64,000 nt of DNA, taken from Rhodoferax sp. GTDB lineage: Bacteria > Pseudomonadota > Gammaproteobacteria > Burkholderiales > Burkholderiaceae_C. The notes beneath the pieces are model-generated. The model had not been told where the DNA came from, made no database searches, and saw nothing but the letters and a program-made list of their open reading frames with translations. A program made the position numbers and the translations under genes. The stretch spans positions 1-64,000 of the forward strand of contig NZ_JAQTXM010000006.1 of the NCBI RefSeq assembly GCF_028688795.1. The letters are read 5' to 3'. The first letter of the stretch is position 1. The number at the start of each line of letters is the position of its first letter. Of this stretch, positions 54,910 to 63,744 are shown one piece after another.

Positions 54910-56216
54910 ACCAACACCCCAGCCTGGCGCGCCAAAACACGGTGCGACTGGCGCTGGCCTTTGTCCTGATGGCGTTGTTGGTCGTTGCGCTGTTCACCTT
55001 CTGGGTGCTGCGGCCTCTGGCGCAACGATCCGCCGACGACCTGGCCGGGCTGATGGTGCTGTCCGCCCAAACCTGGGCAGAATTACCCCCGCAAACCCGA
55101 CCTGCGTTTGAAAAAGAGCTTTTAACCAGCCATGCATTGGCGCTGCGCGCGGAGCTGCCCGGGCCGGGCCGCGACGAATGGCATCCGCCCTTCTTTTACC
55201 TGCTGGAAGATGCACTGTCGCAACGCACGGGTTTAAAACGCCACCTCAGCAGTGAGCACCTCGACACCGGCACCTGGTACTGGGCCGAGGTGCCCACCGG
55301 CAATAGCCATTTGGTGGTGGGTTTGTCGGCCACTCGCATTGACAGCCAGCCGGTGGCCGCCTTGGCTATGGCCTTGCTGGCTGGCTTGCTGTTTGCCATA
55401 GGCGTGGCCATTTGGCTGGCGCGCCGCCTGACCCAGCCACTGGCCCAACTGGAAGCCGCCAGCGCGCTGATTGGTCAGGGTGGCAGCCCGGCCTTGCTGC
55501 CCGAGACCGGCCCGCGCGAGCTGGTGAGCTTGAGCCGCCGTTTCAATGCCATGGCACTGCAGGTGCGCGACCTGCTCAGCGCGCGCACCACCTTGCTGGC
55601 CGGTGTGTCACATGATTTACGCACCCCGCTGGCACGCATGCGCCTGGCCCTTGAGATGCTCAAAGACAACCCCAACCCGGCGCTGATTGAGCGCATGGAG
55701 CGCGACATTGAGCAAATGAACCGCTTGATTGGCAATGTGCTGGCACTGGCGCGCGGGCTGGAGCATGAACCCCCTGTTGCCACCGAGTTATCCGATTTCT
55801 TGCACCAGATCGCCGCCGACTTTTCAACACCCACAAGCCCGGTCACTGTGACCTGCCCACTCGGCAGCTGGCCTGTCGCCACCACCGCCTTGCAGCGCGC
55901 CATTGGCAACCTGCTGCAAAACGCGCAACGCTACGCGCCGAATTTGCCGGTGGAACTGGTGGCCAGCTTTCAGGATGCGCACTGCCGCATTGGCGTGATA
56001 GACCACGGCCCCGGCATTCCGGCAGACCAAATGGCAGCGGTTTTCCAGCCCTTTCATCGGCTGGATGCCTCGCGCAGCCCGTTGACCGGTGGCTCGGGTC
56101 TGGGGCTGGCCATTGTGCGGGAGTTGGCGCGGGCCAATGGCTGGCAAGTGGCCTTGAAAGCCAACCCGGGTGGCGGTTTGCAAGCCTGGCTTGAACTACC
56201 GCGGCCTGCGTCCTAA
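54906..56216 (+). CDS. Membrane sensor histidine kinase
   Basis: HAMP, LAGVSHDLRTPLARMRLALEM, GVIDHGPGIPADQ, GGSGLGLAIVRELARANG; ATGA overlap with the RR gene. Confidence 0.94.
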   Translation: MNQHPSLARQNTVRLALAFVLMALLVVALFTFWVLRPLAQRSADDLAGLMVLSAQTWAELPPQTRPAFEKELLTSHALALRAELPGPGRDEWHPPFFYLLEDALSQRTGLKRHLSSEHLDTGTWYWAEVPTGNSHLVVGLSATRIDSQPVAALAMALLAGLLFAIGVAIWLARRLTQPLAQLEAASALIGQGGSPALLPETGPRELVSLSRRFNAMALQVRDLLSARTTLLAGVSHDLRTPLARMRLALEMLKDNPNPALIERMERDIEQMNRLIGNVLALARGLEHEPPVATELSDFLHQIAADFSTPTSPVTVTCPLGSWPVATTALQRAIGNLLQNAQRYAPNLPVELVASFQDAHCRIGVIDHGPGIPADQMAAVFQPFHRLDASRSPLTGGSGLGLAIVRELARANGWQVALKANPGGGLQAWLELPRPAS

Positions 56217-56229
56217 CGAAAAACTTCAA

Positions 56230-56286
56230 AAACAATAGCTGCTTACGCCTATAAAATAAGGGCTACAGCCCAATTTTTCATATAAC
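56230..56286 (+). repeat. Dispersed AT-rich repeat copy I, intergenic
   Basis: AACAATAGCTGCTTACGCCTATAAAATAAGGGCTACAGCCCAATTTTTCATATAAC. Confidence 0.8.
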
Positions 56287-56289
56287 ACC

Positions 56290-57345
56290 ATGACCTTCCC
56301 AAACGCCTTTGAAAACCTGAACGTGGTGGCACAACAAACCCTGCTGCCACCCAGCGCGCTGCACGACGACGTGCCCGCCACCGCACGTGCCACACAAACC
56401 GTAAGCAGCGCCCGCGCCACTGTGGCCAACATCCTGCAAGGGCAGGACAAGCGCTTGCTGGTGGTGGTGGGGCCTTGCTCGATTCACGACATCGGGGCGG
56501 CCAAGGAATACGCGCAACGCCTCAAAACCATGGCCGATGAATTGCATGACCAACTCTTCGTGGTGATGCGGGTTTATTTCGAGAAACCCCGCACCACGGT
56601 GGGCTGGAAGGGCCTGATCAACGACCCGCGTATGGACGACACGTTCCGCATTGAAGAAGGCCTGCACATTGCCCGCCAGTTGCTGGTCGATCTCAACGAC
56701 ATGGGCCTGCCCTGTGGCACTGAGGCGCTGGACCCGATCACACCGCAATACCTGGGCGACCTGATTGCCTGGAGCGCGATTGGCGCGCGCACCACCGAAA
56801 GCCAAACGCACCGTGAAATGGCCAGTGGCCTGTCGAGCCCGGTGGGTTTCAAGAACGGCACCGACGGCAACCTGGAAGTGGCCCTCAACGCCATGCTCTC
56901 AGCCGCGCAGCCGCACACCTTTTTGGGCATCAACGGCGAGGGCCAAGTGGCCCTGACGCAAACCCGCGGCAACTCTTTTGGCCATCTGATTTTGCGTGGC
57001 GGTGCACAGCCTAATTACGACTCGGTGGCGGTGGCTCAGGCCGAGGTCGAGCTGACCAAGGCGAAGTTACCGGTCAACATCGTGGTCGACTGCAGCCACG
57101 GCAACTCGCGTAAAAACCACGCGCTGCAAAGCCTGGTGCTGAAAGACGTGGTGGGTCAGATCGTGGACGGCTGCCAGTCCATCAAGGGCGTCATGCTGGA
57201 GTCCAACCTGTTTGAAGGCAACCAGAAACTTGGCAACCCGCAGGATTTGCGCTATGGCGTGTCCATTACCGATGCCTGCCTGGGTTGGGAAACCACTGAG
57301 ACAGGCTTGCGTGAGGCAGCGGCACGGCTACGCGTTCGCAAATGA
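56290..57345 (+). CDS. aroG: 3-deoxy-7-phosphoheptulonate synthase (class I DAHP synthase)
   Basis: LLVVVGPCSIHDIGAAKEYA, VMRVYFEKPRTTVGWKGLINDP, NIVVDCSHGNSRKNH. Confidence 0.94.
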   Translation: MTFPNAFENLNVVAQQTLLPPSALHDDVPATARATQTVSSARATVANILQGQDKRLLVVVGPCSIHDIGAAKEYAQRLKTMADELHDQLFVVMRVYFEKPRTTVGWKGLINDPRMDDTFRIEEGLHIARQLLVDLNDMGLPCGTEALDPITPQYLGDLIAWSAIGARTTESQTHREMASGLSSPVGFKNGTDGNLEVALNAMLSAAQPHTFLGINGEGQVALTQTRGNSFGHLILRGGAQPNYDSVAVAQAEVELTKAKLPVNIVVDCSHGNSRKNHALQSLVLKDVVGQIVDGCQSIKGVMLESNLFEGNQKLGNPQDLRYGVSITDACLGWETTETGLREAAARLRVRK

Positions 57346-57459
57346 GGTGACCTCGGCTGACGGCTTGCTGGCTTGAGGCGCAGGCCACACACCGCTGCAT
57401 CGGCAAGTGCCAGCTTGGCATGCCCGACCTGACTCAGCCTTCAGAGTTGAAACAGTTGT

Positions 57460-57486
57460 AATTTTTGGGAATTTTTCCCAAAAATT
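57460..57486. promoter_or_regulatory. Palindromic candidate operator upstream of dsbD
   Basis: AATTTTTGGGAA-TTT-TTCCCAAAAATT; core TTTGGG-N7-CCCAAA at 57464..57482. Confidence 0.75.
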
Positions 57487-57527
57487 ATGATCCAATCAAG
57501 ATTTCAGTCTCGATTGGAGTTTTAGCC

Positions 57528-59438
57528 ATGGCACAGTGTTACCGGATTTTTCGCAGTCTCTTGATTTGGGCCAGCATGCTGGCAGGTGTGGGCGCAAGCA
57601 GCGCGTGGGCCGAGGAGTTCTTGCCACCCGAACAAGCGTTTGCATTTACCGCCAGCGCCATCAACGACAGCACCGTCAGGCTGCACTGGACCATTGCGCC
57701 GGGTTACCACCTGTACCGTGACCGCATCAGCGTGCAAGCTGATGCCCCCAACGTGACATGGCAAGCCCTGATGATCCCGGCTGGCACGGAAGAATTCGAC
57801 ACCAATTTCAGCAAAATGGTGGCTGTGTTCAGAAACACACTCGATGTTGATGTGAAGATGACACAAGGCAATGCAGCCATTCCCCTAACCGTGGGCTGGC
57901 AGGGTTGTGCCGATTCCGGTCTGTGTTACCAGCCTGACAGCCAACAGCTGCAAGTTGCGCTGACCGGCATGGGTGCCGGAAAAAACGGCATTCAACTGGC
58001 CAGTGTCGGGGCGACAGAGGACACCGCTGCCCCGATCACCCCAAGCGGCGTTACGGCAACAGCATCAGTCGCACTAAATGCATCAAAAATACCTGTAGCC
58101 CTTTCAATAAAAACGCAACAAGCTCCTGATTCAATAGCACAAACCCTAGCTTCAGGCAGTCTGATGCAAACCTTGGGGGCATTTTTGCTGGCGGGTTTGT
58201 TGTTAGCTTTTACCCCTTGTGTGTTGCCCATGGTGCCAATTTTGTCATCACTGATCGCCGGGCAAACTGGCCCGGTCAGCCGTGGCAAAGGTTTTGGCTT
58301 GTCACTCGCTTACGCATTTGGCATGGCCTTGGTGTATGCCGGTTTTGGTGTGGCAGCCGGGTTGGCGGGCGAAGGCTTGGCTGCAGCGCTGCAAAACCCC
58401 TGGGTGCTGGGCGCCTTTGCCTTGCTGCTGTCAACCTTGGCGATGTCGATGTTTGGGTTCTATGAGTTGCAGATGCCCAGCTTTATCCAGAGCCGCGCCA
58501 CCGAATGGTCCAACAGCTTCAAGGGCGGCTCGTTTGTTGGCGTGTTCATCATGGGTGGCGTGTCGGCGCTGGTCGTTGGCCCTTGCGTGGCGGCACCCTT
58601 GGCGGGGGCATTGGTGTACATCAGTCAGACACGCGATGTGGTGCTGGGTGGTCTGGCCTTGTTTTCGATGGCGCTGGGCATGAGTGTGCCCCTGCTGCTG
58701 GTGGGTTTGTCCGCAGGTAGCCTACTGCCACGCGCCGGCGCCTGGATGGAGCGCGTCAAGCAGGTGTTTGGCATGATGCTGTTGGGGGTGGCGATCTGGA
58801 TGGTGTCACCGGTGATACCGACTGCAGCGCACATGTTGTTATGGGCTATCTGGCTGCTGACGGCCGCCGCGCTGCTGGGTGTTTTTGGCGCTGCCACACC
58901 TCAGCACGCACGTACCCCCGTGGCGGCGCGTGCCAGCGGGGCCGGTTTTACTGCCGTGGCACTGGTGTTGCTGATTGGCGCTGCCTCCGGGGGCCAATCG
59001 GTTTTGCAGCCTTTGAGCCATTTGGGTCTGGCGCAGGCGGGGAATCTACCGGGTGCCATCGCCCATGCCGGCCTGAAGTTCGAACGAGTCGCCAACGTGC
59101 AGGCGCTGAACGCTGCACTGACACAAGCCAAGCAGCACGGGCAAACCGTAATGCTGGATTTTTATGCTGACTGGTGTGTGTCGTGCAAAGAGTATGAGAC
59201 GTTTACCTTCAGCGACAGCAGCGTACAAAAACGCTTGAACGGCGTCAAATTGCTGCAGGTGGACGTCACCGCCAACAGCGTTGATGACAAAGCCTTGCTC
59301 AAGCGCTTTGGCCTGTTCGGCCCACCGGGCATCGTCTTTTTTGATGGCGAGGACAATGCACAGGTGATTCACAAGGTCATTGGGTACCAGGCCCCTAAGG
59401 ATTTTTTGGCCTCCTTGGGCACCGCCCAAATACTTTAA
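57528..59438 (+). CDS. dsbD: Thiol:disulfide interchange protein DsbD
   Basis: N-terminal DsbD-alpha, FTPCVLPMVPILSSLIAGQ, GPCVAAPLAGALVYI, C-terminal FYADWCVSCKEYE. Confidence 0.94.
   Translation: MAQCYRIFRSLLIWASMLAGVGASSAWAEEFLPPEQAFAFTASAINDSTVRLHWTIAPGYHLYRDRISVQADAPNVTWQALMIPAGTEEFDTNFSKMVAVFRNTLDVDVKMTQGNAAIPLTVGWQGCADSGLCYQPDSQQLQVALTGMGAGKNGIQLASVGATEDTAAPITPSGVTATASVALNASKIPVALSIKTQQAPDSIAQTLASGSLMQTLGAFLLAGLLLAFTPCVLPMVPILSSLIAGQTGPVSRGKGFGLSLAYAFGMALVYAGFGVAAGLAGEGLAAALQNPWVLGAFALLLSTLAMSMFGFYELQMPSFIQSRATEWSNSFKGGSFVGVFIMGGVSALVVGPCVAAPLAGALVYISQTRDVVLGGLALFSMALGMSVPLLLVGLSAGSLLPRAGAWMERVKQVFGMMLLGVAIWMVSPVIPTAAHMLLWAIWLLTAAALLGVFGAATPQHARTPVAARASGAGFTAVALVLLIGAASGGQSVLQPLSHLGLAQAGNLPGAIAHAGLKFERVANVQALNAALTQAKQHGQTVMLDFYADWCVSCKEYETFTFSDSSVQKRLNGVKLLQVDVTANSVDDKALLKRFGLFGPPGIVFFDGEDNAQVIHKVIGYQAPKDFLASLGTAQIL
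58074..58138 (-). repeat. Dispersed AT-rich repeat copy J, inside dsbD linker
   Basis: Minus strand CAGGAGCTTGTTGCGTTTTTATTGAAAGGGCTACAGGTATTTTTGATGCATTTAG. Confidence 0.65.
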
Positions 59439-59474
59439 GGATGGCAACTGCTTAAAGGCATTGGCAGGTTGGCA

Positions 59475-59512
59475 TGATGAAAAAAGCGGCACATGTGCCG
59501 CTTTTTTCATCA
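59475..59512. terminator. Bidirectional intrinsic terminator, perfect 38-bp palindrome
   Basis: TGATGAAAAAAGCGGCACA|TGTGCCGCTTTTTTCATCA between convergent dsbD and DUF5666 genes. Confidence 0.92.
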
Positions 59513-59525
59513 GCGCATGACGCGA

Positions 59526-60683
59526 TCAGTCGTCAAACTCCAGCTTAGTCACCAGCAGTACATCACCCACCGTGCTGCCCTTGACTTTGATCTGGACGCC
59601 AACTTTCAAGTCGCTGGCGTTGCCGTGGCTGATCTCGGCAGTCGAGGCATCACAGCGTTGGCCGCGCACGATAAAGCTGGCAATGCTGGAAAAACTGGTG
59701 ATGGTTCCACTTATTTCTGTGACGTGTGCAGACTGCTCATCTTCAAGCTCAACGCGGCGGGCTTTGAGCAAGCCAGCCACCCAGGTGCCATAAATTTCCA
59801 CCCGCGCGCCCAAGCCAATTTGCGCACCAACCGGGCTGTAGCTGGCGTTGCTGATGTCCACCTCAATGTTCCCCAGGGTGAGCTGGCTGCCAGCCACCAA
59901 CGCTGTCACAAAACCCTCAATTTCAACCTCGCCTTCACTCGGGTTGACCGCAGCTGCAGCAAGAGACCGCACCTGTGTCACGTTCAAACCAAGCCCATCC
60001 ACAGACGGCACGCCTTCGACACGCACCAGACTGCCGGCGGCCAGTTCGGCCAGTTTGCTGCCCGTCAAGACCCAGGCATTCAAAGACACTTGCTGATTTG
60101 CCACCAGCACCTGGCCACTGCTCACCACCTGCGTCACGGCCGGCAAGGTGGCCACGCGCGTGGCCTGCCAGACATTGCCGTCAGCGCTCACCTGCAGCCC
60201 CCACACGGCCACCGCCTGGCCCACGCGCAATTGGCTCACCGCGGCCACCCCGTCAAACACGGTGTTGGCTTTGGTTTGAATGGTCATGCCAGAGACGACA
60301 AAATCACTGCCGACGATTTGGCTGATGACCCCTTGCCCGATGGACCAGACTTCGATTCGGGTAGCCGTTGCCATCGTCAGGTCAATCCCGCGTTCGCCCT
60401 CGATATCGGCCACCATGCCAAGACGCAAGTCGGCGGACGTGGCTGCAACGCCATTGAGCTGCACTTGCGCTTGAACATCGTTGAAGGTGATGCCGTTGAC
60501 AATGACACTGCCAAACCCGGCGATTGAGCCTTGGGCATACAGCGGCGACCCCGTGCCACCGGTTCCAGGCGAACCAGCATACTGACCGCTCCCGCTCCCG
60601 CCACAGGCGCTCAGGGCGGTCCCGGCCATGATGATCCAGGCACGCCGGTTCAGGCTATTTTCAATAAGGTCAACGTCACTCAT
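59526..60683 (-). CDS. DUF5666-type repeat lipoprotein
   Basis: RRAWIIMAGTALSACGG (twin-Arg plus lipobox); YAQGSIAGFGSVIVNGITFND and repeated VRVEG/GTWV OB-like units. Confidence 0.8.
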   Translation of the reverse strand: MSDVDLIENSLNRRAWIIMAGTALSACGGSGSGQYAGSPGTGGTGSPLYAQGSIAGFGSVIVNGITFNDVQAQVQLNGVAATSADLRLGMVADIEGERGIDLTMATATRIEVWSIGQGVISQIVGSDFVVSGMTIQTKANTVFDGVAAVSQLRVGQAVAVWGLQVSADGNVWQATRVATLPAVTQVVSSGQVLVANQQVSLNAWVLTGSKLAELAAGSLVRVEGVPSVDGLGLNVTQVRSLAAAAVNPSEGEVEIEGFVTALVAGSQLTLGNIEVDISNASYSPVGAQIGLGARVEIYGTWVAGLLKARRVELEDEQSAHVTEISGTITSFSSIASFIVRGQRCDASTAEISHGNASDLKVGVQIKVKGSTVGDVLLVTKLEFDD

Positions 60684-61609
60684 GGCTTGGCTTGTCGTTT
60701 GGTTTGTTTTATGGTCTGAGGCTTGGCCAGGCTGGCTGCCGGTCGGGTTGACATGGCGTCATGAAAATACACGCCAAATCTGACCCGGTGTTTGGGGCCG
60801 CTGTCCGCCAGGCTGCGCTGCTTGGCAACCGTCGCTGTTTGTAAAAATTGCTGCAACGCAACCGACCAGAGTTGTCGCGCCCTGATCTGCAATTGCTGCG
60901 CTTGCGCCTCTGAGAGGTCAAGCGAAAAGGCGCTTTGCTCAAGCATCAGAGGCCCAGGGCGATCTGGCGCCAGGTTGTGCACAGCAGTAGCCAGATGGTC
61001 GCTGACGTTGGCTGCCAAAAAGTGGAACGACTCACTTAAACCCTCTTTGGGCACAAAGGCGTTGCTCTTGAGCGCGACGTAGCCGTCGTCTTGCAGGCTC
61101 ACCACGCCAAGCCGCTCCAGTTCATCAAGCACCGCACGGGCCCCAACGTCGCGGCTCACCTCGGCGACGAGTGTGGTGAAGTCTGGCTCGCCCATCTGCC
61201 CGCGCTTGGGCGTACGCGCCAGTGGGCGGGCGCTTTGGTCGGCATTGAGGTAGTGCGGCTCACTGATCCATCGAGCCACCACAGAGGCCGCAACCGGCAC
61301 CATGGGCGTGACCAGATCGGTTGATTCTGGCGCTTCGCGCAGGCGCTTCACATCTTTGCGGTGCACGCCTGTGAGTAAGGCAATACGGGTATCCGAGCTG
61401 CCTTTGTCGGCTAGGCCATAAGCACCTACGGCTTCATCGACCAAGGCTTTTTTAAGTAATTCGACCATCGATGGCAATTGCAGACCATGCCCAATCATCA
61501 GACGAGCCAAGGGCTGCAACACCTGTGCAATGGCCTGCCCAGCCAAGGCAGGCTCAGGCAAACCTGCAGTACGCAGGGCAGGCTGAGGGGTTTCTTGAGG
61601 GGTGGACAT
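60680..61609 (-). CDS. DUF6502 family protein
   Basis: LARLMIGHGLQLPSMVELLKKALVDEA...RIALLTGVHRKDVKRLRE; ATGA overlap with the DUF5666 gene. Confidence 0.75.
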   Translation of the reverse strand: MSTPQETPQPALRTAGLPEPALAGQAIAQVLQPLARLMIGHGLQLPSMVELLKKALVDEAVGAYGLADKGSSDTRIALLTGVHRKDVKRLREAPESTDLVTPMVPVAASVVARWISEPHYLNADQSARPLARTPKRGQMGEPDFTTLVAEVSRDVGARAVLDELERLGVVSLQDDGYVALKSNAFVPKEGLSESFHFLAANVSDHLATAVHNLAPDRPGPLMLEQSAFSLDLSEAQAQQLQIRARQLWSVALQQFLQTATVAKQRSLADSGPKHRVRFGVYFHDAMSTRPAASLAKPQTIKQTKRQAKP

Positions 61610-61683
61610 GGATGGCGGGCGTAAGGAGTGCGCAATGCGTTTGGTGCCTGAATTGTGCCTTAACGTTCAGTTACACACAAAAA

Positions 61684-61702
61684 TTCGGGTTTTTTTCCCA
61701 AA
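61684..61702. promoter_or_regulatory. Degenerate third copy of the palindrome
   Basis: TTCGGG-TTTTTTT-CCCAAA, same GGG-N7-CCC spacing. Confidence 0.45.
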
Positions 61703-61740
61703 GTTTTAAATTTCAATGATAATCCCTCACCGACATATTT

Positions 61741-61759
61741 TTTGGGAAATTTTCCCAAA
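61741..61759. promoter_or_regulatory. Palindromic candidate operator upstream of tlpA-like gene
   Basis: TTTGGGAAATTTTCCCAAA, perfect dyad; same TTTGGG-N7-CCCAAA as at dsbD. Confidence 0.75.
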
Positions 61760-61800
61760 TTAAGACACTTTTTGACACACATTTTGAAAGTCATTCGCTC

Positions 61801-62295
61801 ATGAAAAAAGTCATCACCAAAATCGCCGCCTTGCTGCTGACCACCCTGCTGGGCGTGACTGCACAAGCACTGGACCTTGGTCAGCCCGCGCCGCTCTTCA
61901 GCTTGCCCGGCGTACAGGCGGCAGTGGACCTGAGCAGCTTCAAAGGCCAAACCGTGTACCTTGACTTCTGGGCGTCATGGTGCGGCCCCTGTAAGCAGTC
62001 GTTTCCCTGGATGAACGAGATGCAAACCAAATACAGCAGCAAGGGCTTGCGTGTGGTCGCAGTCAACGTGGACCAACGCCATGCTGACGCCACCTTGTTC
62101 CTGAAAGACAACCCGACCAATTTCACCGTGGCGTTTGACGCAATTGGCCAAACACCGAAGAACTACGCCATTCGCGGCATGCCCACCTCGGTGCTCATTG
62201 GCCCGGACGGCAAAGTGATCAGCATTCACAACGGCTTCAAGGCCGAACATCGGGCGGAGCTGGAGACACAAATCAAGCAAGCCCTGCACCTCTGA
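61801..62295 (+). CDS. TlpA-family periplasmic thiol-disulfide reductase
   Basis: Signal peptide; YLDFWASWCGPCKQSFPWMNEMQ. Confidence 0.93.
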   Translation: MKKVITKIAALLLTTLLGVTAQALDLGQPAPLFSLPGVQAAVDLSSFKGQTVYLDFWASWCGPCKQSFPWMNEMQTKYSSKGLRVVAVNVDQRHADATLFLKDNPTNFTVAFDAIGQTPKNYAIRGMPTSVLIGPDGKVISIHNGFKAEHRAELETQIKQALHL

Positions 62296-62315
62296 AACGC
62301 CTCAATGGAAACCCG

Positions 62316-62543
62316 ATGAAAAATGCTTTGATGAAGATCCTGACGGTCACGGCAATGGCGTGGCTAAGCGGCTGCAGCAGTCTGGGACAGGTCACAGCCT
62401 GGGAAAAAGGCAACCTGGCCAAACCCATGATGACCTTTGAAGGCGATGCACTCGAGCAGCGCTTTGTGCAACACATCTATGGCAGCAAAGAGAACTCCAG
62501 CGGCGGCTATGGCGTTGGCGGCGGCGGCTGTGGTTGCAACTAA
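62316..62543 (+). CDS. DUF4266-like small lipoprotein with Gly-rich CGC C-terminus
   Basis: Lipobox WLSGC; VTAWEKGNLAKPMMTFEGDALEQRFVQHIYGSKENSSGGYGVGGGGCGCN. Confidence 0.82.
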   Translation: MKNALMKILTVTAMAWLSGCSSLGQVTAWEKGNLAKPMMTFEGDALEQRFVQHIYGSKENSSGGYGVGGGGCGCN

Positions 62544-62558
62544 AGCATAACTTTCAGC

Positions 62559-63734
62559 ATGAAAAAATCAAACCCCATGTCTCAGCAGCACGCCACCGGG
62601 ATCTTGTTGGCCTCTTTGGTGCTACCTGGCCTGGTGGCCTTGGCCGGCTTTGCCCCTCTGTCGGCAGTTGCCGAAAACGCCCCGGAAAAAACCACCATCG
62701 CCATCAAGTACGGCATCTATGACGATGGCCAGGCCGGCTGGGATCGCGTCAGCGTGAAGGCGCCGCACGTATACGTGCAGGCGCCCATCGGCAGTGAATG
62801 GGCCCTTGAAGGCTCTTGGGTAGGCGACAGCGTGTCAGGCGCTTCACCGCGGTGGCATTCCCAAAAAAGCGGTGCCAGCCGGATGAGTGATTACCGCAGT
62901 GCCAGCGACCTTAAAGTCACCCGCTATTTTCCCCGTGCGGCGGTGTCGGCAAGCGTGGCCTATTCTGACGAACACGACTACACCTCGACCGCCATTGGGC
63001 TGGATGCACGCTGGTCCAGCGAAGACAACAACCGAACCTGGACAGTGGGTTATGGCACGTCCAATGACAGCATCGACAACAGCCTCACCCTTGGCACTGC
63101 CATTGACAAACACAAGCGTACACATGAGTACATGGCAGGCGTCACGCAAGTGCTTACCCCCACAGACATTGCCCAACTCAACCTGACCCGCAGCGTTGGC
63201 AGCGGCTATTTCACTGACCCCTACAAACTGTTTGACCAGCGCCCCGAGCAGCGCAACACCTGGATTGCATTGGCACGCTGGAACCACTATGTTGAGCGTT
63301 TTGACGCCGCCATTCACAGCAGCTACCGCTATTACAGCGACACCTTTGGCGTGAACTCACACACTTTTGGGGTTGAATGGGTGCAACCCATTGGCAAATG
63401 GACGTTCACGCCAGGCGTGCGCTACTACAGCCAGAGCGCAGCCAATTTCTACTTTGACGCGGTGCTGGACGCACAAGGTCAATACGACCTGGGTGCCACG
63501 CTGGCGCCTACAGGCAACATGACTTACAAGTCCGCCGACCAGCGTCTTTCTGCCTTTGGTGCGGTCACACTGTCGATCAAGGCCAGCTATGCCGTCACAC
63601 CCAACACCGTGGTGGATGTCAAGTTTGAGAACTACCGCCAGACCTCGGGGTTGCACCTGGGCGGCAGCGGTAGTCCAGGGTTAGACACGTTCAATGCCAA
63701 CTTCACCCAAGTTGGCCTGACGCACCGCTTCTAG
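62559..63734 (+). CDS. DUF3570-like predicted outer-membrane beta-barrel protein
   Basis: Signal peptide, alternating beta-strand pattern, C-terminal aromatic FTQVGLTHRF; contains GDSVSGASPRWHS. Confidence 0.8.
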   Translation: MKKSNPMSQQHATGILLASLVLPGLVALAGFAPLSAVAENAPEKTTIAIKYGIYDDGQAGWDRVSVKAPHVYVQAPIGSEWALEGSWVGDSVSGASPRWHSQKSGASRMSDYRSASDLKVTRYFPRAAVSASVAYSDEHDYTSTAIGLDARWSSEDNNRTWTVGYGTSNDSIDNSLTLGTAIDKHKRTHEYMAGVTQVLTPTDIAQLNLTRSVGSGYFTDPYKLFDQRPEQRNTWIALARWNHYVERFDAAIHSSYRYYSDTFGVNSHTFGVEWVQPIGKWTFTPGVRYYSQSAANFYFDAVLDAQGQYDLGATLAPTGNMTYKSADQRLSAFGAVTLSIKASYAVTPNTVVDVKFENYRQTSGLHLGGSGSPGLDTFNANFTQVGLTHRF

Positions 63735-63744
63735 AAAGCCGTCC

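Noticed and set aside
59493-60527. 344-aa plus ORF antisense to the DUF5666 gene
   Set aside because: Starts in the terminator region; His-rich pseudo-translation; the sense frame has a lipobox and repeat domain.
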